Below, in pieces: positions 16,497 to 25,005 of a stretch of DNA of 64,000 nucleotides. The DNA lies in assembly GCA_040255525.1 (NCBI GenBank), contig JBDZVD010000002.1, positions 62,001-126,000 of the forward strand. The letters run 5' to 3'. Both the position numbers and the translations under genes were made by a program. Source of the DNA: Rugosimonospora sp040255525. Lineage in GTDB: Bacteria; Actinomycetota; Actinomycetes; Mycobacteriales; Micromonosporaceae. A model generated the notes under the pieces. The model was given only the letters and a program-made list of their open reading frames with translations. It was not told the origin of the DNA and did not search any database. The first letter of the stretch is position 1; every line of letters starts with the position of its first letter.

Positions 16497-17420
16497 GTGC
16501 AGCGTTGGCGGGGGTTTGAGGCGGCGCCGGGCGGATGGGGCCGCTCCGTGGTGACGATCGGCGTCTTCGACGGGGTGCACCGCGGGCATCAGGAGATCAT
16601 CGGGTACACCGTGAAGCGGGCCCGGGACCTGGGCATCCAGTCCGTCGTAGTCACCTTCGACCCGCACCCGGCCGAGGTCGTGCGCCCGGGGTCGCACCCG
16701 GCCGTGCTGACCGGCCCGGCCCGGAAGGCCGAGCTGATCGAGGCCCTCGGGGCCGACGTGCTGTGCGTGATCCCGTTCACTCCGGACTTCTCCCGGCGCT
16801 CAGCGGAGGAGTTCGTGCACGACGTGCTGGTCGAGCACCTGCACGCCGCGCTGGTCGTGGTGGGGGAGAATTTCCGCTTCGGCCACCGGGCCGCGGGCGA
16901 TGTCGAGCAGCTGCGCCGGCTGGGCCGCACCTTCGGGTACTCGGTCGAGGGCGCGCCGCTGGTCGCCGTCGAGGGGCTGGTCTTCTCCTCGACGTACATC
17001 CGGTCCTGCGTGGACGCCGGCGACGTGCGGGCCGCCGCGGCGGCGCTCGGCCGGCCGCACCGGATCGAGGGTTTCGTGGTGCGCGGTGACCAGCGGGGCC
17101 GCGAGCTGGGCTTCCCGACCGCGAACCTGCTGTGCCCGCCCCGCACCGCCATCCCGGCCGACGGCGTGTACGCGGGCTGGCTGACGCGCCGCGACCAGCG
17201 GTACCGGGCGGCGGTGTCGATCGGTACGAACCCGACCTTCTCCGGGCAGGAACGCCGGGTCGAGGCGTACGTGCTCGACTTCGAGGGTGACCTGTACGGG
17301 GAGCGGCTGGCCATCGACTTCGTCGATCACCTGCGGGAGCAGCGCACCTATGCCAGCCTCCCGCCGCTGATCTCGCAGATCGAACAGGATGTAGCGGACA
17401 CGAGGGACCTGCTGTCCTGA
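16497..17420 (+). CDS. ribF: Bifunctional riboflavin kinase / FAD synthetase
   Basis: 307 residues. RibF converts riboflavin to FMN and then FAD. The N-terminal adenylyltransferase domain has VVTIGVFDGVHRGHQEIIG with the (H/T)xxH-like nucleotide site, VVTFDPHPAEVVRPG and VVGENFRFGHRAAGDV. SSTYIRSCVDAGDV is the ISSTxIR-type motif. The C-terminal kinase domain starts near residue 185 (VVRGDQRGRELGFPTANL, the PTAN motif) and ends with the flavokinase FEGDLYGERLAIDFVDHLRE. The start is a GTG with a leaderless-type promoter. Confidence 0.96.
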   Translation: MQRWRGFEAAPGGWGRSVVTIGVFDGVHRGHQEIIGYTVKRARDLGIQSVVVTFDPHPAEVVRPGSHPAVLTGPARKAELIEALGADVLCVIPFTPDFSRRSAEEFVHDVLVEHLHAALVVVGENFRFGHRAAGDVEQLRRLGRTFGYSVEGAPLVAVEGLVFSSTYIRSCVDAGDVRAAAAALGRPHRIEGFVVRGDQRGRELGFPTANLLCPPRTAIPADGVYAGWLTRRDQRYRAAVSIGTNPTFSGQERRVEAYVLDFEGDLYGERLAIDFVDHLREQRTYASLPPLISQIEQDVADTRDLLS

Positions 17421-17440
17421 TCCGCCGACCCGCCCGCCGG

Positions 17441-17477
17441 GCACCTGCGCAGGTGCCGGAAGACCTACTGGTAATGT
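17441..17477 (+). promoter_or_regulatory. rpsO promoter with upstream palindrome
   Basis: An extended -10 element, TG at 17469 then TAATGT at 17472-17477, lies about 90 bp before rpsO. Just upstream, 17441-17456 is a perfect 16-bp palindrome with arms GCACCTGC and GCAGGTGC, which covers the place of the -35 box. It may be an operator or a short terminator for ribF. The transcript would carry an 80-base leader. Confidence 0.5.
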
Positions 17478-17565
17478 TGACCGGACGCCGGGTTACCGGC
17501 GTGGCTCCGCGTGCCTGCTCGACGCCGTGGGTGCGGGGCCGTCGAGACCCACCGATAGGGAGACC

Positions 17566-17835
17566 ATGGCGCTCGCCGCTGAACTCAAGACGAAGATCAT
17601 GCAGGAGTACGCGACGTCCGAAGGCGACACCGGTTCGCCGGAGGTCCAGGTCGCGGTCCTGAGCAGGCGGATCTCGGATCTGACCGAGCACCTGCGCACG
17701 CACAAGCACGACCACCACAGCCGTCGTGGCCTGCTGCTGCTGGTCGGCCGCCGCCGCCGGCTGCTGAACTATCTGCAGAAGACCGACATCCAGCGCTACC
17801 GTTCGCTCATCGAGCGACTCGGCCTGCGCCGATAG
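17566..17835 (+). CDS. rpsO: 30S ribosomal protein S15
   Basis: 89 residues. S15 binds the three-way junction of the central domain of 16S rRNA and forms bridge B4. It has ALAAELKTKIMQEYATSEGD, the conserved TGSPEVQVAVLSRRI, LTEHLRTHKHDHHSRRGLL and RRRLLNYLQKTDIQRYRSLI. The ATG is chosen because it gives the standard N-terminus; an upstream GTG in frame would add 13 residues. A strong hairpin follows the stop, before pnp, a layout also known in E. coli. Confidence 0.97.
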   Translation: MALAAELKTKIMQEYATSEGDTGSPEVQVAVLSRRISDLTEHLRTHKHDHHSRRGLLLLVGRRRRLLNYLQKTDIQRYRSLIERLGLRR

Positions 17836-17841
17836 GACCTC

Positions 17842-17874
17842 TCGGGGGAAGCGATCGGGTATCGCTTCCCCCGA
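17842..17874 (+). terminator. Terminator or RNA-processing hairpin after rpsO
   Basis: A perfect 14-bp stem (TCGGGGGAAGCGAT with ATCGCTTCCCCCGA) and a five-base loop CGGGT begin seven bases after the rpsO stop. No T-run follows. It is about 200 bp before pnp. It could end the rpsO transcript, or be cut by an RNase III-type enzyme, as happens in the rpsO-pnp leader of E. coli. Confidence 0.75.
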
Positions 17875-18073
17875 ACCATAACCATCCAGGGAATCGACCT
17901 CGACGATCGGGAGCCAGGTCGGCGCGACGCCACACGGTGCGGTCGGCCGCCAAGTGCACCGGTCCTCGGTAGTGGCTCTCGGGACGCATCGCCTCCCGGG
18001 GGCTTCGATCGAAGACCGGCCGCCTGGACGCTCCCCGAGGTCGTACCCATGACCGAAGGAGTACACCGTACCA

Positions 18074-20488
18074 ATGTCCGATCAAGACACACTGGGCACC
18101 GAGCACAGCAAAGCTGTCATCGACAACGGGTCGTTCGGGGCCCGCGAGGTGGTCTTCTCCACCGGCCGGCTGGCCCGTCAGGCCGCCGGTTCCGTGATCG
18201 CCCAGCTCGGCGACACCGTCGTGCTGTCCACGACCACCGCCGGCAAGACGCCGAAGGAGCAGTTCGACTTCTTCCCGCTGACGGTCGACGTCGAGGAGCG
18301 CATGTACGCGGCGGGCCGGATCCCCGGCTCGTTCTTCCGCCGGGAGGGCCGTCCGACCGAGGACGCCATCCTCACCTGCCGCCTGATCGACCGGCCGCTG
18401 CGGCCGAGCTTCGTCAAGGGCCTCCGCAACGAGGTGCAGATCGTCGAGACCGTCCTGGCGCTCGACCCGAAGCACCCGTACGACGTCGTGGCGATCAACG
18501 CCGCGTCGATGTCCACCAAGCTGTCCGGCCTGCCGTTCTCCGGCCCCATCGGGGCGACCCGGGTGGCGCACATCGACGGCCAGTGGGTCTCCTTCCCGAC
18601 CCACGAGGAGCTGGAGCGGGCCACCTTCGACATGGTGGTGGCGGGCCGGGTGCTGCCCGACGGCGAGGTCGCGATCATGATGGTCGAGGCCGAGGCGACC
18701 GAGCGGACCGTGGCCTTGGTCGCCGGTGGCGCCACGGCGCCCACCGAGGAGGTCGTGGCCGGTGGCCTGGAGGCCGCCAAGCCGACCATCCGCGAACTGT
18801 GCCGGGCCCAGGACGAGCTGGCCCGGGTGGCCGCCAAGCCGACCGTGGAGTTCCCGCTGTTCCTGGACTACCAGGACGACGTGCTCGCCGCGGTGCAGCA
18901 GTCGGTCGGCGACCAGGTCGCCGAGGCGCTGCGGATCGCCGGCAAGGCGGAGCGCGAGGACGCCCTGGACCGGATCAAGGAAGCGGCGCACGAGCAGCTC
19001 GATGGGCAGTTCGAGGGCCGCGAGAAGGAGATCAGCGCCGCCTTCCGGTCGGTGACCAAGAAGGAGGTGCGGTCCCGGGTCCTGCGCGACCAGGTTCGCA
19101 TCGACGGGCGCGGGCTGCGCGACATCCGGCCCCTGACGGCCGAGGTGCAGGTGCTGCCGCGGGTGCACGGATCGGCGCTGTTCGAGCGCGGCGAGACCCA
19201 GATCCTCGGCGTCACCACGCTGAACATGCTGCGCATGGAGCAGGCGCTGGACACCCTGTCGCCGCAGAAGACGAAGCGCTACATGCACAACTACAACTTC
19301 CCGCCGTACTCGACCGGCGAGACCGGCCGGGTCGGGGCGCCGAAGCGCCGGGAGATCGGGCACGGCGCGCTGGCCGAGCGGGCGCTGATCCCGGTGCTGC
19401 CCTCGCGCGAGGAGTTCCCGTACGCGATCCGGCAGGTGTCCGAGGCGGTCGGCTCGAACGGCTCCACCTCGATGGGCTCGGTGTGCGCGAGCACCATGTC
19501 GCTGCTGTCCGCGGGCGTCCCGCTCAAGGCGCCGGTGGCCGGCATCGCCATGGGTCTGATCTCCGACGAGGTCGACGGCAAGACCGCGTACGTGACGCTG
19601 ACCGACATCCTCGGTGCCGAGGACGCGTACGGCGACATGGACTTCAAGGTCGCCGGTACCAGCGAGTTCGTCACCGCGCTGCAGCTGGACACCAAGCTCG
19701 ACGGCATCCCGTCCGACGTGCTCGCCGGTGCTCTCCAGCAGGCGCACGACGCCCGGCAGACGATCCTCGCCGTGATGGCCGACGCGATCACGTCGCCGGC
19801 CGGCATGTCGCAGTACGCGCCGCGGGTCACCACGATCAAGATTCCGGTCGACAAGATCGGCGCGGTGATCGGCCCGAAGGGTCAGATGATCAACGCGATC
19901 CAGGACGAGACCGGTGCCGACATCACCATCGAGGACGACGGCACGATCTACGTCGGCGCCACCGACGGCCCGTCGGCCGACGCGGCGGTCGAGCGCATCA
20001 ACGCGATCGCCAACCCGACCCTGCCGAAGGTGGGCGACAAGTTCCTCGGCACCGTGGTGAAGACCGCCGCGTTCGGCGCCTTCATCTCGTTGCTGCCCGG
20101 CCGGGACGGCCTGCTGCACATCTCGAAGGTGGGCAACGGCAAGCGGATCGACCGGGTCGAGGACTTCCTCAACGTCGGCGACAAGGTCGAGGTCCAGATC
20201 GCGGACATCGACCAGCGCGGCAAGATCTACCTGGACAAGGTGCGCCCGGAGGGCGAGGAGGCGCCGGCCGCCGAGGCCGGCGGCGGCGACCGTCCGGCCG
20301 GCCGTGACCGGGGCGACCGTGGTCCTCGCGACCGCGGCTCCGACCGTGGCGACCGGGATCGCGGACCGGGCCGGGGGTACGACCGCGGACCGGCCGGTGA
20401 GCGCGGACCGGCCGGTGAGGGCGGCGACGACACCGGTGAGGCCGGCGGGGACGATGAGGCCCGCCGTCGCCGCCGGCGCCAGCGCTGA
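18074..20488 (+). CDS. pnp: Polyribonucleotide nucleotidyltransferase (PNPase)
   Basis: 804 residues. PNPase degrades RNA phosphorolytically from the 3' end; in actinobacteria it also adds tails, and it was once called guanosine pentaphosphate synthetase (gpsI). The first RNase PH domain has DTVVLSTTTAGKTPKEQFDF and RPSFVKGLRNEVQIV. The helical linker follows, and the second PH domain has RIDGRGLRDIRPLTAEVQVL and SNGSTSMGSVCASTMSLL. A KH domain (KIGAVIGPKGQMINAI) and an S1 domain come next. The last 70 residues are an RGDRG/DRGPAGERG-rich charged tail. GAAGGAG is 12 bases before the ATG, and a 238-bp leader separates it from rpsO. Confidence 0.97.
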   Translation: MSDQDTLGTEHSKAVIDNGSFGAREVVFSTGRLARQAAGSVIAQLGDTVVLSTTTAGKTPKEQFDFFPLTVDVEERMYAAGRIPGSFFRREGRPTEDAILTCRLIDRPLRPSFVKGLRNEVQIVETVLALDPKHPYDVVAINAASMSTKLSGLPFSGPIGATRVAHIDGQWVSFPTHEELERATFDMVVAGRVLPDGEVAIMMVEAEATERTVALVAGGATAPTEEVVAGGLEAAKPTIRELCRAQDELARVAAKPTVEFPLFLDYQDDVLAAVQQSVGDQVAEALRIAGKAEREDALDRIKEAAHEQLDGQFEGREKEISAAFRSVTKKEVRSRVLRDQVRIDGRGLRDIRPLTAEVQVLPRVHGSALFERGETQILGVTTLNMLRMEQALDTLSPQKTKRYMHNYNFPPYSTGETGRVGAPKRREIGHGALAERALIPVLPSREEFPYAIRQVSEAVGSNGSTSMGSVCASTMSLLSAGVPLKAPVAGIAMGLISDEVDGKTAYVTLTDILGAEDAYGDMDFKVAGTSEFVTALQLDTKLDGIPSDVLAGALQQAHDARQTILAVMADAITSPAGMSQYAPRVTTIKIPVDKIGAVIGPKGQMINAIQDETGADITIEDDGTIYVGATDGPSADAAVERINAIANPTLPKVGDKFLGTVVKTAAFGAFISLLPGRDGLLHISKVGNGKRIDRVEDFLNVGDKVEVQIADIDQRGKIYLDKVRPEGEEAPAAEAGGGDRPAGRDRGDRGPRDRGSDRGDRDRGPGRGYDRGPAGERGPAGEGGDDTGEAGGDDEARRRRRRQR

Positions 20489-20496
20489 CCGCGCAC

Positions 20497-21825
20497 GTGC
20501 CACGTCGCGACGCGGCGGCGCGGTCCGGCAGGGCCGTCACCACGACGCTCGACGCAGACCCGCTGGGCGGCACGGTACGCCGTACCGTGCTGCCCAACGG
20601 GTTGCGCGTGCTGACCGAGGCGATCCCGGCGATGCGCAGCGTGTCGTTCGGCATCTGGGTCGGGGTCGGCTCGCGGGACGAGACGCCCGGCCTGTCCGGC
20701 GTCTCGCACTTCCTGGAGCACCTGCTGTTCAAAGGCACCGGGAAGCGCAGCGCGTTGGAGATCGCCGCGCAGATCGAGGCGGTCGGCGGCGAGACCAACG
20801 CGTTCACCACGAAGGAGTACACCTGCTACTACGCGCGGGTACTCGACGCTGACCTGCCGCTGGCCGTCGACGTGATGTGCGATCTGGTCGGCTCGTCGGT
20901 GCTGGCCGAGCCGGACGTGGAGACCGAGCGTGGCGTGATCCTGGAGGAGATCGCCATGCACGACGACGAGCCGGACGACGAGGTGCACGACATGCTCACC
21001 TCGGCGATCTACGGCAACCACCCGCTGGGCCGGCTGATCTCGGGTACCGCCGAGACGGTCAGCGCGATGACCCGCCGGCAGATCCGAAGCTTCTACCGGC
21101 GCCGGTACGTCCCGGCGAACATGGTGGTCGCCGCGGCCGGCAACCTCGACCACGCCGCCGTGGTGAGGATGGTGCGCGACACCGTGCTGGGCGCCGGTGA
21201 GGCGGCCGAACCGGCCCCCTACCGCGCGGCGCCCAAGCTCGTCCCGGCCAAGCCGGCGGGCGTGGTCGTGCGCGACAAGGAGACCGAACAGGCCCACCTG
21301 GTCCTGGGTGGGCCGGCGATCGCGCGTACGGACGACCGGCGCTTCGCGCTCGGGGTGCTGAACAACGTGCTCGGCGGCGGGATGTCCAGCCGGCTGTTCC
21401 AGGAGGTCCGGGAGAAGCGGGGCCTGGCGTACTCGGTGTACTCGTACACGTCGCAGTACGCCGACGCGGGCGTCTTCGCGGTGTACGCCGGGTGCGCGCC
21501 CGGCAAGGTGGACGAGGTACTCGCGCTGACCCGGGCGGAACTGGCCAAGGTGGCCGCCGACGGGCTCGGTGACAATGAGGTCGCCCGTGGCCGGGGCATG
21601 GTCAAGGGCTCACTGGTCCTCGGCCTGGAGGACACCGGGTCCCGGATGAGCCGGCTGGGCAAGGGCGAGCTGCTGTACCCCGAGTTGCTGTCCGTCGACG
21701 ACCTGCTGGCCCGGGTCGACGCGGTCACCACCGAACAGGTCCGGCAGGTCGCCGCCGACGTGCTGTCCACGCCGATGTCGCTGGCGGTGGTGGGTCCGTT
21801 CGACGGGGACCAGTTCACCAGCTGA
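20497..21825 (+). CDS. M16 family zinc peptidase (PepR-like)
   Basis: 442 residues. The inverted zinc motif HXXEH is HFLEH at residues 71-75, and the third ligand Glu lies in ERGVILEEIAMHDDEPDDEV. The C-terminal half has the second M16 fold, including GGGMSSRLFQEVREKRGLAYSVYS with the RGLAY substrate-binding motif. It is the homologue of mycobacterial Rv2782c (PepR), also just after pnp there. Substrates are unknown; the family cuts peptides and processing intermediates. The GTG start is eight bases after the pnp stop, so they are likely one operon. Confidence 0.93.
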   Translation: MPRRDAAARSGRAVTTTLDADPLGGTVRRTVLPNGLRVLTEAIPAMRSVSFGIWVGVGSRDETPGLSGVSHFLEHLLFKGTGKRSALEIAAQIEAVGGETNAFTTKEYTCYYARVLDADLPLAVDVMCDLVGSSVLAEPDVETERGVILEEIAMHDDEPDDEVHDMLTSAIYGNHPLGRLISGTAETVSAMTRRQIRSFYRRRYVPANMVVAAAGNLDHAAVVRMVRDTVLGAGEAAEPAPYRAAPKLVPAKPAGVVVRDKETEQAHLVLGGPAIARTDDRRFALGVLNNVLGGGMSSRLFQEVREKRGLAYSVYSYTSQYADAGVFAVYAGCAPGKVDEVLALTRAELAKVAADGLGDNEVARGRGMVKGSLVLGLEDTGSRMSRLGKGELLYPELLSVDDLLARVDAVTTEQVRQVAADVLSTPMSLAVVGPFDGDQFTS

Positions 21826-21886
21826 TCTCCCCGGCTGCGCGCGGCCGGAGCCGGTCTGTGGCGCGGGCGTGGGCGGGAAGCGTTGC

Positions 21887-23401
21887 CTACCGCCGGCGCA
21901 CCAGCAGGCTGACCATGCCCTGGTCCCTGGTCCAGGTGCCGGCGACCGCGTACCGGGCGTGCAGCGCGACCATCTTCGGCGTCCCGTTGTCCAGCGGATA
22001 GCCGGGGTGCAGCGGGGTGACCAGCCAGATCCGCCGGGTGCTGCCCAGGCAGGCGGTGGTGTCCACACACTCCCGGGCGTCGAGCGAGTCGAGCCGGGCG
22101 GCGTCGTCGAGCAGCAGCAGGTCGCGCGGCGCCCGGGCCGGCGGCACCCAGGTGTGCCGGTCCAGGTAGTGGTCCATGGTGGGGCGCAGTGACCAGGCGA
22201 AGTCGCCGAAGACCAGGCCGTCTCCGGGTACCGCGCGGGCCTCGATCACCTTCGCCATGCCGCGCGCGTCCGGCGACGTGTGGGTCTGGCGGGCCTCGAT
22301 CTGCGCCGGGAGCGTTTCGAAGGCCAGCAGGGCCAGCACCACCGCCGCGCGCAGGGCAACCGGGGGCCGGGCGGGGGCGGTGACCGCCGAGGCGGCCAGG
22401 ATGGCCAGCGGGCCGAGCGCGAAGGTGCCGTACCGGGGGACCCAGAGCGGTACCACCAGCGACACGAGCAGGATCAGGCCCACCGGGACCAGGGTCAGGG
22501 CGGCCAGCTCCGTCGCGGTACGGCGGTCACGCACCGCGGCCGCCACCAGAGCCAGGGCGGCGAGCAGGAAGGCCACCTCGGGGCTGAGCACGACCCGCTC
22601 CGGTACGGCGGCCACGTCCCGCCAGGTCGGCGTCGTCACCCAGGCGAGTTGGATCTGTTGTTGCCGGCTGCCCAGCAGCGCCAGCGGCCCGAGTGCGACG
22701 ACCGCCACCCCGGCGGCGGGCAACATCCTCGGCAGGGCCGGGTCCCGACCGCGGTACCAGCGGATCCCCGCGATGATCAGGTGCGGGACCAGGACCGTGG
22801 CAGCGAGGATGTGCGCCACGCCGACCAGTAGCAGGCAGCCCGCGTACGCCGACCAGCGGCCCCACGACGGCCGGTCCAGGGCGCGGTACAGCGCCAGGGT
22901 GCTCAGCGTGGCGAGCGCGAACGCCAGAGCGTACGGCCTGGCCTGGGCGCTGTAGTAGGACAGCGCCGGGATGGCGATGCAGATCAGCGCCGCGACCAGC
23001 CCGGTCGCCGGCCCGACCAGCCGCCGGCCCAGCTGCCCGACCATGCCCACGCCGAGCGCCATGGCGATCAGCGAGGGCGCCCGCAGGGCCAGGTCGGAGT
23101 CGCCGAAGATCTCGGTCCAGAAGTGGATGAGCAGGTAGTACGGGGTGATCACGCCGTCCACGTGGCCGGCCAGCCCGACGATCTGCCCCACCGAGCGGCC
23201 GGCCGCGGAGATCGTGGCGCCCTCGTCCCAGTCCATCGACACGGCGGTGATCCGGTACGAGCCCACCGCCAGCATGCCGACCGTCCCGGTGACGAACGGC
23301 AACCACGCCGGTACCGTGGTGCGGCGCGGTGACGGCGAATCGTGCGGTTCATCCTCCGGCGGCCCCGGAGGCGTCTCCTCGACAGTCCTGCTAGTCGACA
23401 C
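21887..23401 (-). CDS. GT-C fold glycosyltransferase (GT39/ArnT-like)
   Basis: 504 residues with about eleven transmembrane segments. The first large loop has MDWDEGATISAAGRSVG, with the acidic DE pair that is the hallmark of GT-C enzymes using lipid-phosphate sugars, then YYLLIHFWTEIFGDSDLALR, the next conserved region. The C-terminal 130 residues are soluble and extracellular. It probably moves a mannose-type sugar from a polyprenyl donor onto a cell-surface acceptor; this is inferred. It starts with GTG 21 bp after the DHA2 exporter on the same strand. A TAAAAT hexamer eight bases before the GTG could give its own leaderless transcript. Confidence 0.8.
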   Translation of the reverse strand: MSTSRTVEETPPGPPEDEPHDSPSPRRTTVPAWLPFVTGTVGMLAVGSYRITAVSMDWDEGATISAAGRSVGQIVGLAGHVDGVITPYYLLIHFWTEIFGDSDLALRAPSLIAMALGVGMVGQLGRRLVGPATGLVAALICIAIPALSYYSAQARPYALAFALATLSTLALYRALDRPSWGRWSAYAGCLLLVGVAHILAATVLVPHLIIAGIRWYRGRDPALPRMLPAAGVAVVALGPLALLGSRQQQIQLAWVTTPTWRDVAAVPERVVLSPEVAFLLAALALVAAAVRDRRTATELAALTLVPVGLILLVSLVVPLWVPRYGTFALGPLAILAASAVTAPARPPVALRAAVVLALLAFETLPAQIEARQTHTSPDARGMAKVIEARAVPGDGLVFGDFAWSLRPTMDHYLDRHTWVPPARAPRDLLLLDDAARLDSLDARECVDTTACLGSTRRIWLVTPLHPGYPLDNGTPKMVALHARYAVAGTWTRDQGMVSLLVRRR

Positions 23402-23422
23402 AGAGTGACATTTTACTGAGGT

Positions 23423-24904
23423 TCAGTGACTCACCGTGTCCAAACGAGCCGGTACCTCCGTCACGTGCGGTGCCGGCGCCGCCGGGCGGGGGAGGAACAG
23501 CGCGAGGCACCCGGCGGCGGCCATCAGCAGAGCCTCCACGCCGCTGGTCCACGCCTCGGCGTGCCCGGAGGGCGACCTGGTCACCTGGGTCAGGTACAGC
23601 GTGCCGAACGTGGCCACCCCGACGACGGTGCCCAACTGCGTCACGGTGGTCAGCAGGCCGCTCGCGTCGGCCGCGTCGGCCGGCGCCACGTGGCTGAGCG
23701 CCACCGTCAGCAGCGGCGAGAACGCGGACCCGAAGCCGAATCCGAAGAGCACCTGGGAGGCGTAGAACAGGGTGCCCGGCGTGTCGCCGCCGCGGACCGC
23801 CAGGAGCAGCAGCACCAGGCTGAGCGTGCCGACGAGCAGGCCGACCGGGATCATCCGCCGGTACGTGTGGCTGGGCAGCCGGCGCCAGTTCAGGCTCGCG
23901 ACCGCGAAGCAGAGGGCACCCGGTACGAAGGTCAGGCCGGCGCGCAGCGGGCTGAAGCCCAGCCCGGACTGTAGGTGCAGGGCCAGCGTGAACAGGAACC
24001 CGCCGTACGCGCTCATCACCGCGAAGATCGTGATCATCGTGACCATCATGCCGGGAGAACGCACCACGCGCGCCGGGATCAGCGGGGAACTGGCCCGCCG
24101 CTCGACGACCACGAACGCGGCCAGCAGCACCGCCGAACCGGCGAGGCACAGCCAGCCCCACAGCGGCCAGCCCTCCTCGTGACCGAACACCAGCGGCACC
24201 ACGAGCCCCAGGACCGCCAGCGACAGCACGACCAGGCCGGGCAGGTCGAGCCCGCGACCCGGCTCGCCGTGGTCCCGCGGCAGCGACCGCAGCCCGGTGA
24301 GCAGCAGCACCGCGCCGATCGGCACGTTGATCAAGAACACCGGCCGCCAGCCGGTGCCCCAGAGGTCGGCGCTGACCAGGACGCCGCCCACCACCTGGCC
24401 GGCGATCGCGCCGGCGGCGATCACCGCGGCGTACATGCTCAGCGCCCGGATCCGTTCGCGCCCGGTGAACTGGCGCTGGATCAGGCTGAAGACCTGCGGG
24501 ATCATGAGCGCCGCACCGGTGCCCTGGAAGAGCCGGAAGGCGATCAACAGCGCGGACGACGTGGACAGGCCGCAGGCCAGCGAGGCCACCGTGAACAGGG
24601 CCAGGCCGCCGAGGAAGAGCCGGCGGTGCCCGAGCCGGTCGCCGAGCCGGGCCCCGGTGATCAGCAGCATCGCGTACGCGATCGTGTAGCCGGTAATGAT
24701 CATCTGGAGCCCGCCACCACTGGCGTGCAGGTCGTGCCGGATGGTCGGGGCGGCGACGTTGGTCACCTGTACGTCCAGAACGGCCATGAACTGGCCGACC
24801 AGCAGGAGCGTCAGCAGTACGCCCGGACGGTGCGCCCGTACCGGGCCGGCCGATCGCCGGTGGGTGGCCGCCGGGGCGGGCGGTGCCAGGGTTGTCTGTT
24901 CCAT
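23423..24904 (-). CDS. DHA2-type MFS drug exporter
   Basis: 493 residues from the ATG at 24904; a TTG further upstream is open but sits inside the likely operator. Fourteen hydrophobic segments can be drawn. Motif A is GARLGDRLGHRRLFLGGLAL and motif C is the GAIAGQVVGGVLV stretch, both typical of 14-helix EmrB/QacA-type H+ antiporters. They expel toxic, mostly amphipathic compounds. It is divergent from a regulator gene, and 24956-24984 between them is a candidate operator. The downstream GT-C gene may share the transcript. Confidence 0.88.
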   Translation of the reverse strand: MEQTTLAPPAPAATHRRSAGPVRAHRPGVLLTLLLVGQFMAVLDVQVTNVAAPTIRHDLHASGGGLQMIITGYTIAYAMLLITGARLGDRLGHRRLFLGGLALFTVASLACGLSTSSALLIAFRLFQGTGAALMIPQVFSLIQRQFTGRERIRALSMYAAVIAAGAIAGQVVGGVLVSADLWGTGWRPVFLINVPIGAVLLLTGLRSLPRDHGEPGRGLDLPGLVVLSLAVLGLVVPLVFGHEEGWPLWGWLCLAGSAVLLAAFVVVERRASSPLIPARVVRSPGMMVTMITIFAVMSAYGGFLFTLALHLQSGLGFSPLRAGLTFVPGALCFAVASLNWRRLPSHTYRRMIPVGLLVGTLSLVLLLLAVRGGDTPGTLFYASQVLFGFGFGSAFSPLLTVALSHVAPADAADASGLLTTVTQLGTVVGVATFGTLYLTQVTRSPSGHAEAWTSGVEALLMAAAGCLALFLPRPAAPAPHVTEVPARLDTVSH

Positions 24905-24955
24905 ACTGCCAAGACTCCCCAGCGTCCGGGCGTCGTGGCGATTGCCATTGATCCT

Positions 24956-24984
24956 GGTACTGGTGCCACCTGGCAACTGGTACC
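24956..24984. promoter_or_regulatory. Candidate operator between the exporter and its divergent regulator
   Basis: A compound inverted repeat has inner arms TGCCA-cc-TGGCA (24964-24975) and outer arms GGTAC (24956-24960) and GTACC (24980-24984). It is the only clear dyad in the 101-bp gap between the divergent MFS and regulator genes, which makes it the likely binding site of the regulator. Confidence 0.5.
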
Positions 24985-25005
24985 GCGGGTGAGGACCATG
25001 GGGGG

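Noticed and set aside
23399..23415. Separate promoter for the GT-C gene as proof that it is not in the exporter operon
   Set aside because: TAAAAT is well placed but lies at the end of the exporter gene only 21 bp away, so read-through is equally likely; it is noted only as a possibility.
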